Below are positions 51,888 through 59,757 of a stretch of DNA of 64,000 bases, in pieces; within the stretch, counting starts at the first letter, position 1; the number at the start of each line of letters is the position of its first letter. This DNA is from CAXXXW01 sp963665555 (GTDB taxonomy: Bacteria > Pseudomonadota > Alphaproteobacteria > Thalassobaculales > Thalassobaculaceae). Position numbers and translations under genes: made by a program. Below the pieces are notes generated by a model that was given only the letters and a program-made list of their open reading frames with translations, did not search any database and was not told the DNA's origin. Where the stretch lies: the NCBI GenBank assembly GCA_963665555.2, contig OY762308.1:2170001-2234000 (forward strand), in the 5' to 3' direction.

Positions 51888-52535
51888 ATGGACGGCGAGG
51901 GCTGCCAGCTTTACGCGGTCACGCCGCCCGCCTTCGACCCGCCGGAGTTCGCGGAGCGGCTGAAGGCGGCGCTGGACGTGGGGCCGGTCGCCTGCCTGCA
52001 AATTCGCCTGAAGCCGGCCGGCGACGACGCGATCCGCCGCGCCGCCGGAGCGCTGGTCCCCGCGTGCCACGCGCGCGGCGTTCCCGTCCTGATGAACGAC
52101 CGGCCCGACCTCGCGCGGGAGACCGGCTGCGACGGCGCGCATATCGGCCAGGAGGACGCGCCCTACGCCGAGGCGCGGCGCGTTCTCGGCCCGGACGCGA
52201 CGATCGGCGTGACCTGCAAGGCGTCCCGCCACTTGGCGATCGAGGCGGCCGGCAAGGGGGCCGACTACGTGGCCTTCGGCGCTTTCTTCCCCTCCGCCAC
52301 CAAGACTTCGGGAACCGCCAGGGCGCCCGTGGATCTGCTGGAGTGGTGGAGCGGGATTTCGACCGTGCCCTCGGTCGCCATCGGCGGGATCGAGGCGTCG
52401 AACTGCGGCCCGCTGGTCGCGGCGGGCGCGGACTTCCTGGCGGTCGCGGGCGGGATCTGGAGCCATCCGGACGGCCCGGCCGCGGCCGTCCGCGCCTTCG
52501 CGCGCGCCATCGCGGCGGCGCGGGACGGGGGGTGA
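51888..52535 (+). CDS. thiE: Thiamine-phosphate synthase
   Basis: 215 residues. ThiE barrel motifs: CLQIRLKPAGDDAI, VLMNDRPDLARETGCDGAHI, GQEDAPYAEARRVLG, and FGAFFPSATKT; the C-terminal phosphate site is AIGGIEASN. Joins HMP-PP to the thiazole phosphate. The family's usual DGVHLGQ is here DGAHIGQ. In the tkt-gap-fba operon, 19 nt after fba. Confidence 0.92.
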   Translation: MDGEGCQLYAVTPPAFDPPEFAERLKAALDVGPVACLQIRLKPAGDDAIRRAAGALVPACHARGVPVLMNDRPDLARETGCDGAHIGQEDAPYAEARRVLGPDATIGVTCKASRHLAIEAAGKGADYVAFGAFFPSATKTSGTARAPVDLLEWWSGISTVPSVAIGGIEASNCGPLVAAGADFLAVAGGIWSHPDGPAAAVRAFARAIAAARDGG

Positions 52536-52539
52536 CGCG

Positions 52540-52953
52540 ATGGAGGCGGCGTTCCAGAGTTTCCTCGCCGGCGCTCCCTTCCTGCTGGCGCATTTCGGCG
52601 TCACGCTGGCGATGCTGGTCGCGGGCGCGGCGATCTACACATGGATCACGCCGCACGACGAGCGGGCGCTGATCCGCGAGGGCAACACGGCGGCCGCGAT
52701 CTCGCTCGCGGGCGCGATCCTCGGCCTCGCCATCCCGCTGGCGGCGTGCATGGCGAACAGCGCCAGCGTGTGGGACATCGTTATCTGGGGCGTCCTGACG
52801 CTGGCGATCCAGCTGGCGGCCTTCGGCGCCATCGACCTGTGGCTGCGCGGCCTGTCCAGGCGGATCGAGGCGGGCGAGACCGGGGCGGCGATCCTGCTGG
52901 CGGCGGCCAAGCTCGCCGTCGCCGCGATCAACGCCGCCGCCGTTTCGGGATAG
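52540..52953 (+). CDS. DUF350 family membrane protein
   Basis: 137 residues with four hydrophobic helices, among them FGVTLAMLVAGAAIYTWITP and AISLAGAILGLAIPLAACM, and the DUF350 feature of paired charged residues between helices (HDERALIREGN). Function of the family is unknown; some members sit with ATP-grasp enzymes. It starts 4 nt after thiE. Confidence 0.8.
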   Translation: MEAAFQSFLAGAPFLLAHFGVTLAMLVAGAAIYTWITPHDERALIREGNTAAAISLAGAILGLAIPLAACMANSASVWDIVIWGVLTLAIQLAAFGAIDLWLRGLSRRIEAGETGAAILLAAAKLAVAAINAAAVSG

Positions 52954-52994
52954 CGCGCCCGGGCGGGGCTTGGGCCGGGACCCGGGCCGGGGCC

Positions 52995-54704
52995 TCAGTG
53001 CCCGGCGAGGATGGCGTCGGCGACTTTCTCCGCCGCCATCAGCACCGGGAAGTTCGTGTTGGCGCAGGGCACGACCGGGAAGATCGAGGCGTCGCACACG
53101 CGCAGCCCCTCCACGCCCTTCACGCGCCCGGCGATGTCCACCACCGACATCGGGTCGTCCGCCCGCCCCATGCGGCAGGAGCACGAGGCGTGCCACACGC
53201 CGACCGCGCCCTCGCGCACGAAGGCCTCGAGCCGGTCCTCGTCCGCGACCACCTCGTCCAGCCGCCCGGAATCGATCACGAAACGGTCCAGCATGAACTT
53301 CCTGAGCGGCCCCGGCCCGTCGAGCAGGCGGGCGGCGAGGCCGGTGACGAACTCGTTGCGCGCGTTCCTGTTGCCGAACTGGCGCACCTTGTCGCCCCAG
53401 ATCGCGGGGAAGGGGTCGCTGGCGATCCGGCGCACGGCGGGATGGGCGTGGACGCGCGCCGCCATCCGCACCCCCTCCATCAGCCGGTCGAGGTCGCGCC
53501 GGTCCGAGAGCAGGTTGAACTCGACCTCCGGCTCGTCGCGCCAGTCGGCCGACGCCAGCCGGACCTCGCCGGTCTCGGAGTAGGTCTTGTTGACGAAGAG
53601 GATCATCGAGCCGAACTGTTTGCCCACCGCGTGCCAGAACGACTTGCTCGCGGTGGCGACGAACATGTCGCCCTGGCGCGCGTCCTCCAGGCCCGACGTG
53701 TAGCGCAGCCCGACCAGCAGGTGGCGGCGGGTCAGCGCCTCGTCCATCCGCGCGTCCGGGACCAGGAAGGACGCCACCGCCACCGAGGGGTGGTCCATCA
53801 GCCGCTGGCCGACGCCGGGCAGGGCGCGGCGCACCTCGATTCCGAGGTCGCGCAACTGTCCCTCCGGGCCGATGCCGGCGCGCATCAGGTGGGCGGGGGA
53901 GTGGATCGCGCCGCAGGAGAGGATGACCTCGCGCCCGCGGAATTCGGTCTCCCGCCCGGCCGCGACCGCCCGCACGCCGGCGCAGCGCCCGTCCTCGAAC
54001 AGCAGTTCCGTCGCCTGGGTGTGGGTCGAGATGTCGAGGTTGGGGCGCATCCGCGTTCCCGGATCGAGGTAGCCGATGGCCGCCGACACCCGCGTCTCGA
54101 AGGCGTTGGAGATGGTCACCGGGAAATGCCCGTCGACGAATTCCCCGTTCTGGTCCGGGAGGTAGGGGTAGCCGAGCGAATCGTAGGCCTCCGCCATCGC
54201 CCTGGCGTGTTCGCTCCACAGGTCGGGGAAGATGCGGCGCACCGGGATGCGGCCCTCGCGGCCGTGCAGCGGCCCCTCGAAGTCCATGTCGCGCTCGACC
54301 TTCCTGAAATAGGGGAGCACGCCCTCCCAGTCCCAGCCGGTCGCGCCGCGCTCCTCCCATTCGTCGTAGTCCATGGGCGCGCCGCGGTTCGCCATCTGGC
54401 CGTTGATCGAGGAGCCGCCGCCGAGCACGCGCGCCTGCTCGTAAACCCGCCGCGGCGGGCGTTGCGCGTCCGGGTCGTTGTGCGGGACCGGCTGCGTCGT
54501 CACGCGCAGGTCGGTCCAGGTGAATTCCGGGTTGAGGTAGGCGAGGCCCGGATAGCTGTCGAGGATCTCGGCGGGCACGCGCCCGTGCGGCGTGTCGCGC
54601 CCGGCCTCGCAGAGCAGCACCCGGTTGGCGCTCCGCGCCGACAGGCGGTTGGCCAGCACCGATCCGGCGGACCCGCCGCCGACGACGATGTAGTCGTACT
54701 CCAT
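52995..54704 (-). CDS. GMC family FAD-dependent oxidoreductase (choline dehydrogenase-like)
   Basis: 569 residues. FAD-binding YIVVGGGSAGSVLANRL at the start, GMC signature VLGGGSSINGQMANRG, the second GMC signature GAIHSPAHLMRAGIGP, and the C-terminal catalytic His region GVWHASCSCRMGRADD. Oxidises a primary or secondary alcohol, not necessarily choline, as no betA/B/I context is present. A 157-nt gap separates it from the small ORF at 54862; both may share the operator-flanked promoter at 54986-55016. Confidence 0.9.
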   Translation of the reverse strand: MEYDYIVVGGGSAGSVLANRLSARSANRVLLCEAGRDTPHGRVPAEILDSYPGLAYLNPEFTWTDLRVTTQPVPHNDPDAQRPPRRVYEQARVLGGGSSINGQMANRGAPMDYDEWEERGATGWDWEGVLPYFRKVERDMDFEGPLHGREGRIPVRRIFPDLWSEHARAMAEAYDSLGYPYLPDQNGEFVDGHFPVTISNAFETRVSAAIGYLDPGTRMRPNLDISTHTQATELLFEDGRCAGVRAVAAGRETEFRGREVILSCGAIHSPAHLMRAGIGPEGQLRDLGIEVRRALPGVGQRLMDHPSVAVASFLVPDARMDEALTRRHLLVGLRYTSGLEDARQGDMFVATASKSFWHAVGKQFGSMILFVNKTYSETGEVRLASADWRDEPEVEFNLLSDRRDLDRLMEGVRMAARVHAHPAVRRIASDPFPAIWGDKVRQFGNRNARNEFVTGLAARLLDGPGPLRKFMLDRFVIDSGRLDEVVADEDRLEAFVREGAVGVWHASCSCRMGRADDPMSVVDIAGRVKGVEGLRVCDASIFPVVPCANTNFPVLMAAEKVADAILAGH

Positions 54705-54861
54705 GTCCCGCCCTCCCCGGCGCGTTCCCGCGGCCCCGCCGGCGGCGGAGCCGCCCTATCCTTCACGGGCCGGGCCGGCGGCGCAACCGCCCGCGCGCCG
54801 GCCGGCGCGGGTCCGGCGGCGGGGCGGAGGGACCGGGCGGGGAAAGGCGCCGGAACGGCGC

Positions 54862-54951
54862 TCAGCAGTTCCAGCAGAGGCGGGACAGCGCCCACAGGAA
54901 CGGGGCGGACATGAGGGCGATAAGCAGGGCGTTGCCGAGGGCGGCGGGCAT
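54862..54951 (-). CDS. Tiny membrane peptide (29 residues)
   Basis: MPAALGNALLIALMSAPFLW then ALSRLCWNC: one hydrophobic helix with a Cys-rich tail. AGAGG lies nine nt upstream of the ATG and a strong promoter with two operators lies just above (54968-55024). It is too short to be certain, but promoter, Shine-Dalgarno and a clean transmembrane pattern favour a real product. Alternatively it is a leader peptide of the GMC gene. Function unknown. Confidence 0.45.
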   Translation of the reverse strand: MPAALGNALLIALMSAPFLWALSRLCWNC

Positions 54952-54967
54952 GGGGTGCGCCTCTAAT

Positions 54968-55024
54968 GGGTCAGTGTCGCTGACCCTTATATGGCGCCGC
55001 ACAAAAGGACAGTCAACCTGTCCT
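54968..55024 (-). promoter_or_regulatory. Promoter with two flanking operators
   Basis: Minus-strand promoter TTGACT (55016-55011), 17-bp spacer, CATATA (54993-54988). One dyad, AGGACAG-N5-CTGTCCT (55006-55024), covers the -35 box. A second, GGGTCAG-N5-CTGACCC (54968-54986), lies just past the -10 box, over the start point. Both fit GG(A/T)CAG-N5-CTG(T/A)CC, 38 bp centre to centre, the layout of a dimeric repressor with two sites. Confidence 0.7.
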
Positions 55025-55220
55025 ATCCCGCCCGCCCCGCCGCCGCCCCGGTATCCCATACGCGATATGCGAAAACGCGACGCCGGCCGGTTCGACGGCG
55101 GCCGCGCCGCGCCGGGCGAACCCCGCGTCCCCGGCCTCGCCACGGTCGCCATGGTCGCCATGGTCGAGGCCGTCGCGCGGAGGCACGACCGATCTTCGAG
55201 CGATCCCCCCGCGGGTAGTC

Positions 55221-55258
55221 GAGTATTATTTTACTCGGGACGGGTAACATGTTACTCA
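55221..55258 (+). promoter_or_regulatory. Two phased operator-like dyads before the nuclease gene
   Basis: GAGTA-N6-TACTC (55221-55236) and GGGTA-N6-TACTC (55242-55257), centres exactly 21 bp apart, two helical turns. The second contains the perfect dyad GTAACATGTTAC. A possible promoter TTTACT (55230-55235)-N17-TACTCA (55253-55258) overlaps both. AT-rich island in GC-rich DNA, 35 nt before the TTG start at 55293. Confidence 0.6.
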
Positions 55259-55292
55259 ACCCCCTCCATCGGCGGCGCGTGGAGGGCGGGCT

Positions 55293-56138
55293 TTGAATGC
55301 TTGCGCGCTCCGGCCCGGCGCGGTCCGGGCGGCGGTTGCGTGCGCCCTGCTGGCGACGGCGCCGGCGGCGGGAGGGTCCGCGCGGGCCGAAACCGCCGCT
55401 CCGCCTGTCGAAAGCCCCCATTGCGTCGCCGGCTGCCCCGCCGGCGCGCCGGCCGGCAACCGGCTGCTGCGCCGGGAGTGCTATATCCTGAGCAACAACG
55501 GGCAAACGAAATTCGCCGACTGGGTGGCCTACGCCCTCGTCCCGGCGCGGTTCGGCGGCGGCGGCCGCCGCCCGTCCTGGCGGGCCGATCCGGACCTGCC
55601 CGGGGACGAGACGCTGGAGCCGGCGGACTACAAGGGCGCCCACAAGGCGCTGGAGGTGGACCGGGGCCACCAGATGCCGTTCGCCGCCTGCGCCGGCGCG
55701 CGGGACGGCAAGCGCCAGACCGGCTACCTCTCGAACGCCACGCCGCAGGGGAGCGCGCTCAACCGCGGCGCGTGGCGCGCCCTCGAAACGGCGGCGCGGC
55801 GGCTGGCCGGGACGGCGGGGGCGGCGGTCCATGTCGTCACCGGGCCGCTCCACGAGCGCGAGACGCGCCCGCTCCCCGGCGCCGACGAGCCGCACCGCGT
55901 CCCCAGCGGCTACTGGAAGCTGCTGGTCGCGACGGGCGCGGACGGGCCGGAGGCCGCCGCCTTCGCCATGGAAAGCGGCCGGGCGGCCGGAATCCCGTTC
56001 GCCGCCGCCCGGATCGGCCTCGACGAGCTGGAGCGCCGGACCGGGCTGCGCTTCTTCCCCGCGCTCGGCGAGGCGGCGCGGCGCGCGCTCGACCGCGCCG
56101 CGCCCGCGCTGGCGGCCCGGCTCGGCGGCGGCGGGTAG
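55293..56138 (+). CDS. Secreted DNA/RNA non-specific endonuclease (NucA/NUC1 type)
   Basis: 281 residues from a TTG with GGAGGGCGGG upstream. N-terminal secretion signal (VRAAVACALLATAPAAGGSA-type), then the nuclease core: ECYILSNNGQTKFADWVAY and the catalytic motif DRGHQMPFA with the metal-binding Asn in GYLSNATPQGSALNRGAW. These Mg2+-dependent enzymes degrade DNA and RNA without sequence specificity in the periplasm or medium. Preceded by phased operator sites, implying control. No immunity gene is obvious. Confidence 0.88.
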   Translation: MNACALRPGAVRAAVACALLATAPAAGGSARAETAAPPVESPHCVAGCPAGAPAGNRLLRRECYILSNNGQTKFADWVAYALVPARFGGGGRRPSWRADPDLPGDETLEPADYKGAHKALEVDRGHQMPFAACAGARDGKRQTGYLSNATPQGSALNRGAWRALETAARRLAGTAGAAVHVVTGPLHERETRPLPGADEPHRVPSGYWKLLVATGADGPEAAAFAMESGRAAGIPFAAARIGLDELERRTGLRFFPALGEAARRALDRAAPALAARLGGGG

Positions 56139-56145
56139 GCCGCGC

Positions 56146-56577
56146 TCAACCGCCGAGACGCTCGATCTCCAGGCCCCGGAAGCGCCGGAAGTCGCGGTCC
56201 TCGGTCACCAGCCGCGCGACGCCGTGCTCCCGGCAAAGCGCGGCGATCTGGGCGTCGAAAACCATGTTGCGCCGCGCGTCCGCGCCGCGCACCGTTTCCA
56301 TCAACAGTTCCGGAAAAGCCGGGCCCGGATACAGCACGACCGCCCCCGGCAAGGCGAGCAGAACCGTCAGGACGCCGCACGCGACATCCGCCGACAGCGG
56401 CGGATCGAGACTCCGGGGATGGGTGACGACGCGCAGGAACTCGCCGATGCAAAACACCGGGATCGCCCAACGCGACGAAGACCCGGCCAGCGACCGGAGC
56501 AGCGCCTCGGCGGCGTGTTTTCTGGGAGAGCCTTCGTTGTGGGCGTAGACGAGGATGTTGGTGTCGACCGCGATCAC
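56146..56577 (-). CDS. PIN-domain ribonuclease toxin, VapC-like
   Basis: 143 residues from a GTG that overlaps the upstream gene's stop by 4 nt. PIN motifs: first Asp in VIAVDTNILVYAHNEG, Glu in CIGEFLRVVTH, the acidic FDAQIAALC and final LVTEDRDFRRF. VapC toxins cut tRNA or rRNA. Together with the small upstream gene it forms a typical two-gene toxin-antitoxin arrangement. Confidence 0.85.
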   Translation of the reverse strand: MIAVDTNILVYAHNEGSPRKHAAEALLRSLAGSSSRWAIPVFCIGEFLRVVTHPRSLDPPLSADVACGVLTVLLALPGAVVLYPGPAFPELLMETVRGADARRNMVFDAQIAALCREHGVARLVTEDRDFRRFRGLEIERLGG

Positions 56578-56804
56578 TCGTCGCCGCCCGACTCGTCGTA
56601 GATTGTCAGCCGGCTGTCGCCATGGGCCTCGAACCACTCGTACATCTTGACGCGGCTGTCGAGGTCGAGGTCCGGCGCCAGCTTGCCCGCGAAGGTGCGC
56701 AGCTCGAAGCGATGGGGAGGCTCCGCCGGCGCGGGCGCCTCGGCCTCGGCGGCCGGATCGTCGCCGGCCTTCGCCGGAACATCCTTGTCGAGTATCGGCT
56801 CCAT
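56574..56804 (-). CDS. Probable antitoxin of the PIN toxin
   Basis: 76 residues: an acidic, Ala/Pro-rich N-terminal half (PAAEAEAPAPAEPPH) and a structured C-terminal half (FELRTFAGKLAPDLDLDSR, MYEWFEAHGDSRLTIYD). No ribbon-helix-helix or AbrB motif is seen, so it is not a standard VapB; the label rests on size, order and the 4-nt overlap with the toxin gene. It is located downstream of gshB. Confidence 0.6.
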   Translation of the reverse strand: MEPILDKDVPAKAGDDPAAEAEAPAPAEPPHRFELRTFAGKLAPDLDLDSRVKMYEWFEAHGDSRLTIYDESGGDE

Positions 56805-56868
56805 GCCCCGCTTGTAGCGGCCGTCCGCCGCCCGGTCAAGCTTGCCGGTCGATCCGCCCGCGCCGCGC

Positions 56869-57810
56869 CTACAGTTTCGCCTCGATGGCGTCCCAGATCA
56901 GGGCGGCGATGTTCGCGCCGTCGAAGCGGCCCAGTTCCTGGATGCCGGTGGGGGAGGTGACGTTGATCTCGGTGAGCCAGTCGCCGATCACGTCGATGCC
57001 GACGAAGAGCAGCCCGCGCTCCCTGAGCGCCGGGCCGATCGCCTCGCAGATTTCGCGGTCGCGCCGGCTCATCTCGTATTTCTCCGGCCGGCCGCCGACA
57101 TGCATGTTGGACCGCGCCTCGCCCTCGGCGGGGACGCGGTTGATGGCGCCGACCGCCTCGCCGTCCACCAGGACGATCCGCTTGTCGCCCCGCCGCACTT
57201 CGGGGAGGTAGCGCTGGACGATGATCGGCTCGCGGTGGAAGCCGTCGAACATTTCCAGCAGCGCGTTCAGGTTCTCGTCGCCGGGGCAGATGTGGAACAC
57301 GCCGGCGCCGCCGTTGCCGAACAGCGGCTTGACGATGATGTCGCCGTGCTCGGCCCGGAAGGCGCGGATTTCGTCGGCGTCCTTGGCGATCAGCGTGGGC
57401 GGCAGCAGCCCCTCGAAGCGGGTGGCGAACAGCTTCTCCGGCGCGTTGCGGACATGGGCCGGGTCGTTGACCACCAGCGTTTCCGGCTGGATATGCTCCA
57501 GCAGGTGGGTCGCGGTGATGTAGGACATGTCGAAGGGCGGGTCCTGGCGCATCAGCACGACATCGACCTCGCCCGCGAGATCGACCTTCCGCGCCTCGCC
57601 GAGTTCGCTGTGCGCGCCCCGGACGCGCCGCACTTCCAGCGGCCGCGCCCGCGCCGTCGCCGCGCCGTCGCGGAAGGATAGGTCGCGGGGGAGGTAGTGC
57701 AACAGGGCGTGGCCGCGCGCGCGGGCCTCCAGCGCCAGCGCGAAGGTGCTGTCGGCGTCGATATCGACGCCCTCGATCGGGTCCATCTGGATCGCGACGG
57801 TCAGGCCCAT
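56869..57810 (-). CDS. gshB: Glutathione synthetase
   Basis: 313 residues, ATP-grasp. Conserved start VAIQMDPIEGVDIDADSTF, DVVLMRQDPPFDMSYITATH, the ATP-binding IVKPLFGNGGAGVF and the C-terminal metal/ADP site GIDVIGDWLTEINVTSPTG. Adds glycine to gamma-glutamylcysteine. It lies near yraN and rsmI, as in other Alphaproteobacteria. Confidence 0.97.
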   Translation of the reverse strand: MGLTVAIQMDPIEGVDIDADSTFALALEARARGHALLHYLPRDLSFRDGAATARARPLEVRRVRGAHSELGEARKVDLAGEVDVVLMRQDPPFDMSYITATHLLEHIQPETLVVNDPAHVRNAPEKLFATRFEGLLPPTLIAKDADEIRAFRAEHGDIIVKPLFGNGGAGVFHICPGDENLNALLEMFDGFHREPIIVQRYLPEVRRGDKRIVLVDGEAVGAINRVPAEGEARSNMHVGGRPEKYEMSRRDREICEAIGPALRERGLLFVGIDVIGDWLTEINVTSPTGIQELGRFDGANIAALIWDAIEAKL

Positions 57811-57914
57811 TCCCGGCGGCTCCCGCTGAAGTTTCCGTCCCCGGCGGCGCGACTTTAGGGCATTTCGGCCCCGGGCGGAATCGCGCCGGCGCCGCGCCCC
57901 GGCCCGGCCCGGCG

Positions 57915-58742
57915 TCAGTTGAGCCGCGCCCGCAGGCCGCGCAACAGGCTTTCGGCCTCGCGGCGCGCCGGGCCGTCGTCCGGGCGGTCGTCGAGGAAGG
58001 CGTCGAGCAGCCGGATCGCGGCGCCGAGGTTGCCGAGCCGGGCGTTGACCAGCCCGGCCTCGCGCTTCAGTTCGCCGAGGTCGGGCGCCAGCAGCATCGC
58101 GCTTTCGAGCACGGCCAGCCCCTCGGCCAGCCGCCCGGCGCGGTAGAGGCGCAGCTTGATGTTGTTCCGCAGGCGCAGCAGCACGTGACGGTCCGGGACG
58201 GCGGCGGTCGCGCCGGGCGCGAGCGCGGCGCCGGGGCCGGCCGTCTCGCGGAGGAGGGCGCGCAGGTCCGGCGCCTCCATGCGCCGGCCGCCGTTGAACG
58301 GGTCGAGGATGGCGCGGTCGGCGCCGGCGGTCGCGCGCACCAGGAAATGGTTCGGGAAGTTCAGCCCCTCCGCCTCCCAGCCCTGGGCGCGGGCGGCGTG
58401 GATGTAGAGGATGCCGAGCGTCACCGGCAGCCCCCGGCGCCGGTCGAGGACGCGCGCGAGGTCGGCGTTGGCGAGGTCGTCGTAGGTTTCCGAATCGCCC
58501 CGGAACCCGAATTCCCCGGCCAGCGCGCCGGCGAGGCGTTCCGCCGCCGGTTCGTCCGCCGGGCGCGCCGCCACCGTCCGCGCGATCCGGTCGAGTTCGG
58601 CGCGGCAGCGGTCCAGCGGGAGGTCGGGCCGGTCGAGCGCCGCGAAGGCCAGCGCCGCCTCGGCGATCGGCAGGGGGGCGTCGCCGAGGCGGGCGGCGGC
58701 GCGCAGGACCTCCGCCGCCGCCGCGGGCGGCCCGCCGCTCAT
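57915..58742 (-). CDS. SirB1/transglutaminase-like TPR protein
   Basis: 275 residues. The middle carries the SirB1 N-terminal-type domain (TYDDLANADLARVLDRRRG, LPVTLGILYIHAARAQGW, FPNHFLVRA, ILDPFNGG); the C-terminal third is a TPR segment (RAGRLAEGLAVLESAML, AGLVNARLGNLGAAIRLLD). Function is poorly defined. Overlaps the BON gene by 4 nt. Confidence 0.85.
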   Translation of the reverse strand: MSGGPPAAAAEVLRAAARLGDAPLPIAEAALAFAALDRPDLPLDRCRAELDRIARTVAARPADEPAAERLAGALAGEFGFRGDSETYDDLANADLARVLDRRRGLPVTLGILYIHAARAQGWEAEGLNFPNHFLVRATAGADRAILDPFNGGRRMEAPDLRALLRETAGPGAALAPGATAAVPDRHVLLRLRNNIKLRLYRAGRLAEGLAVLESAMLLAPDLGELKREAGLVNARLGNLGAAIRLLDAFLDDRPDDGPARREAESLLRGLRARLN

Positions 58743-59356
58743 CGCCGCCCGGCGAGCGCCGCGTGGCTCACCACGTTCTCGACATACTCCACGTTACGGG
58801 CGTGCGCGACCACCCGGTCCAGTTCGCCTTGCGAACGGGCGACGCCGAAGACATAGACGACGGCGTTGACCGCGTCGATGCTGTAGTTGATCGACCGCAC
58901 ATCCTCGTCCAGCAGCAACGCGGCGCGCACGCGCCCGGCGATCCAGAGGTCGCGCGCGCGATCCGCGAGGCTCGCGTCGTCGCGCACCTGGATTTCGTTG
59001 ATCGTCTGCCTCACGCCCTTCGCCCCCCAGGCGATGCGCGTGGCCTCGAGCCGGTCCTCCGGCTTCTCGACCGATCCGGTCAGCAGCACGCGCCCGTCGT
59101 CCACCGCGATCGACACCGCGAGGAACAGTTTCTCGTCGGCGCCGAACAGGAGGGCGTTGATCTCCGCGCGGATGCGCACGTCGTCGGCCGCGCGCCGCAA
59201 TCCCTTCTCGGTCTGGACCGCGGTCGCGACGGCCGCGCCGGCGCCCACTCCGACCCCGGCGGGCGTGCACGCCGCCTGTCCGAGCGCGAGCGCCGCCGCG
59301 AGCGCCGGAGCCGCCGTCGCCGCGAGAACCCGCGCCGGTCCGCGTTTCGCCGTCAT
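58739..59356 (-). CDS. BON-domain lipoprotein
   Basis: 205 residues from the ATG at 59354-59356. Lipoprotein signal ending in ALALGQAAC, then two BON domains (LFLAVSIAVDDGRVLLTGSV; SINYSIDAVNAVVYVFGVAR), as in OsmY/DolP. DolP-like proteins bind anionic phospholipids at the outer membrane and sit near yraN and rsmI in E. coli too. Coupled to the SirB1-like gene (ATGA overlap). Confidence 0.88.
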   Translation of the reverse strand: MTAKRGPARVLAATAAPALAAALALGQAACTPAGVGVGAGAAVATAVQTEKGLRRAADDVRIRAEINALLFGADEKLFLAVSIAVDDGRVLLTGSVEKPEDRLEATRIAWGAKGVRQTINEIQVRDDASLADRARDLWIAGRVRAALLLDEDVRSINYSIDAVNAVVYVFGVARSQGELDRVVAHARNVEYVENVVSHAALAGRR

Positions 59357-59382
59357 GCCGGCCTCCCCTCGCCCGGTCCGTC

Positions 59383-59757
59383 CTATTCGCCCAGCCGCCA
59401 AGCGTCCTCAATATGGGCCGGAAGCCGCCACGGCGCCACAGCGAAGATGTCGAAGCGCACGCCGGCCGGGGCGGCGCGCGGATCGGAGCCGAGATACCAT
59501 TGCAGCGCCCGCTCGATCCGCCTTCGCTGGCGCGGCGCCACCGCCTCCAGCGCCGCCGCCCGGTCGGCCCGGACCTTGACCTCGACCGCGACCAGCCGGC
59601 CGCCCCGGCGCGCCAGCACGTCGATCTCGCCCACGGGAACGCGGTAGCCGGCGGCCAGCACGCGATAGCCCTTCAGGCGCAGCGTCCAGCGGCACAGCAG
59701 TTCGGCGAGCCGGCCGCGGCGCCAGGCGCGGCGCCGGTCCGCCCGGCTCCGGCTCAC
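59383..59757 (-). CDS. yraN: YraN/UPF0102 family nuclease-like protein
   Basis: 124 residues. The restriction-endonuclease-like core is recognisable: LKGYRVLAAGYRVPVGEIDV, LVAVEVKVRADRAAALEAV and the AAPAGVRFDIFAV strand. The E-x-D and E-x-K pairs are the fold's metal site. Function unknown. Overlaps rsmI by 4 nt. Confidence 0.93.
   Translation of the reverse strand: MSRSRADRRRAWRRGRLAELLCRWTLRLKGYRVLAAGYRVPVGEIDVLARRGGRLVAVEVKVRADRAAALEAVAPRQRRRIERALQWYLGSDPRAAPAGVRFDIFAVAPWRLPAHIEDAWRLGE

Noticed and set aside
51700..51900. TPP riboswitch before thiE
   Set aside because: No THI-box-like conserved segments; thiE starts 19 nt after fba within an operon. The thiD upstream region is also too short.
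52995..54704. Calling the GMC enzyme choline dehydrogenase BetA
   Set aside because: No betaine-aldehyde dehydrogenase, BetI or choline transporter nearby; GMC members have many alcohol substrates.
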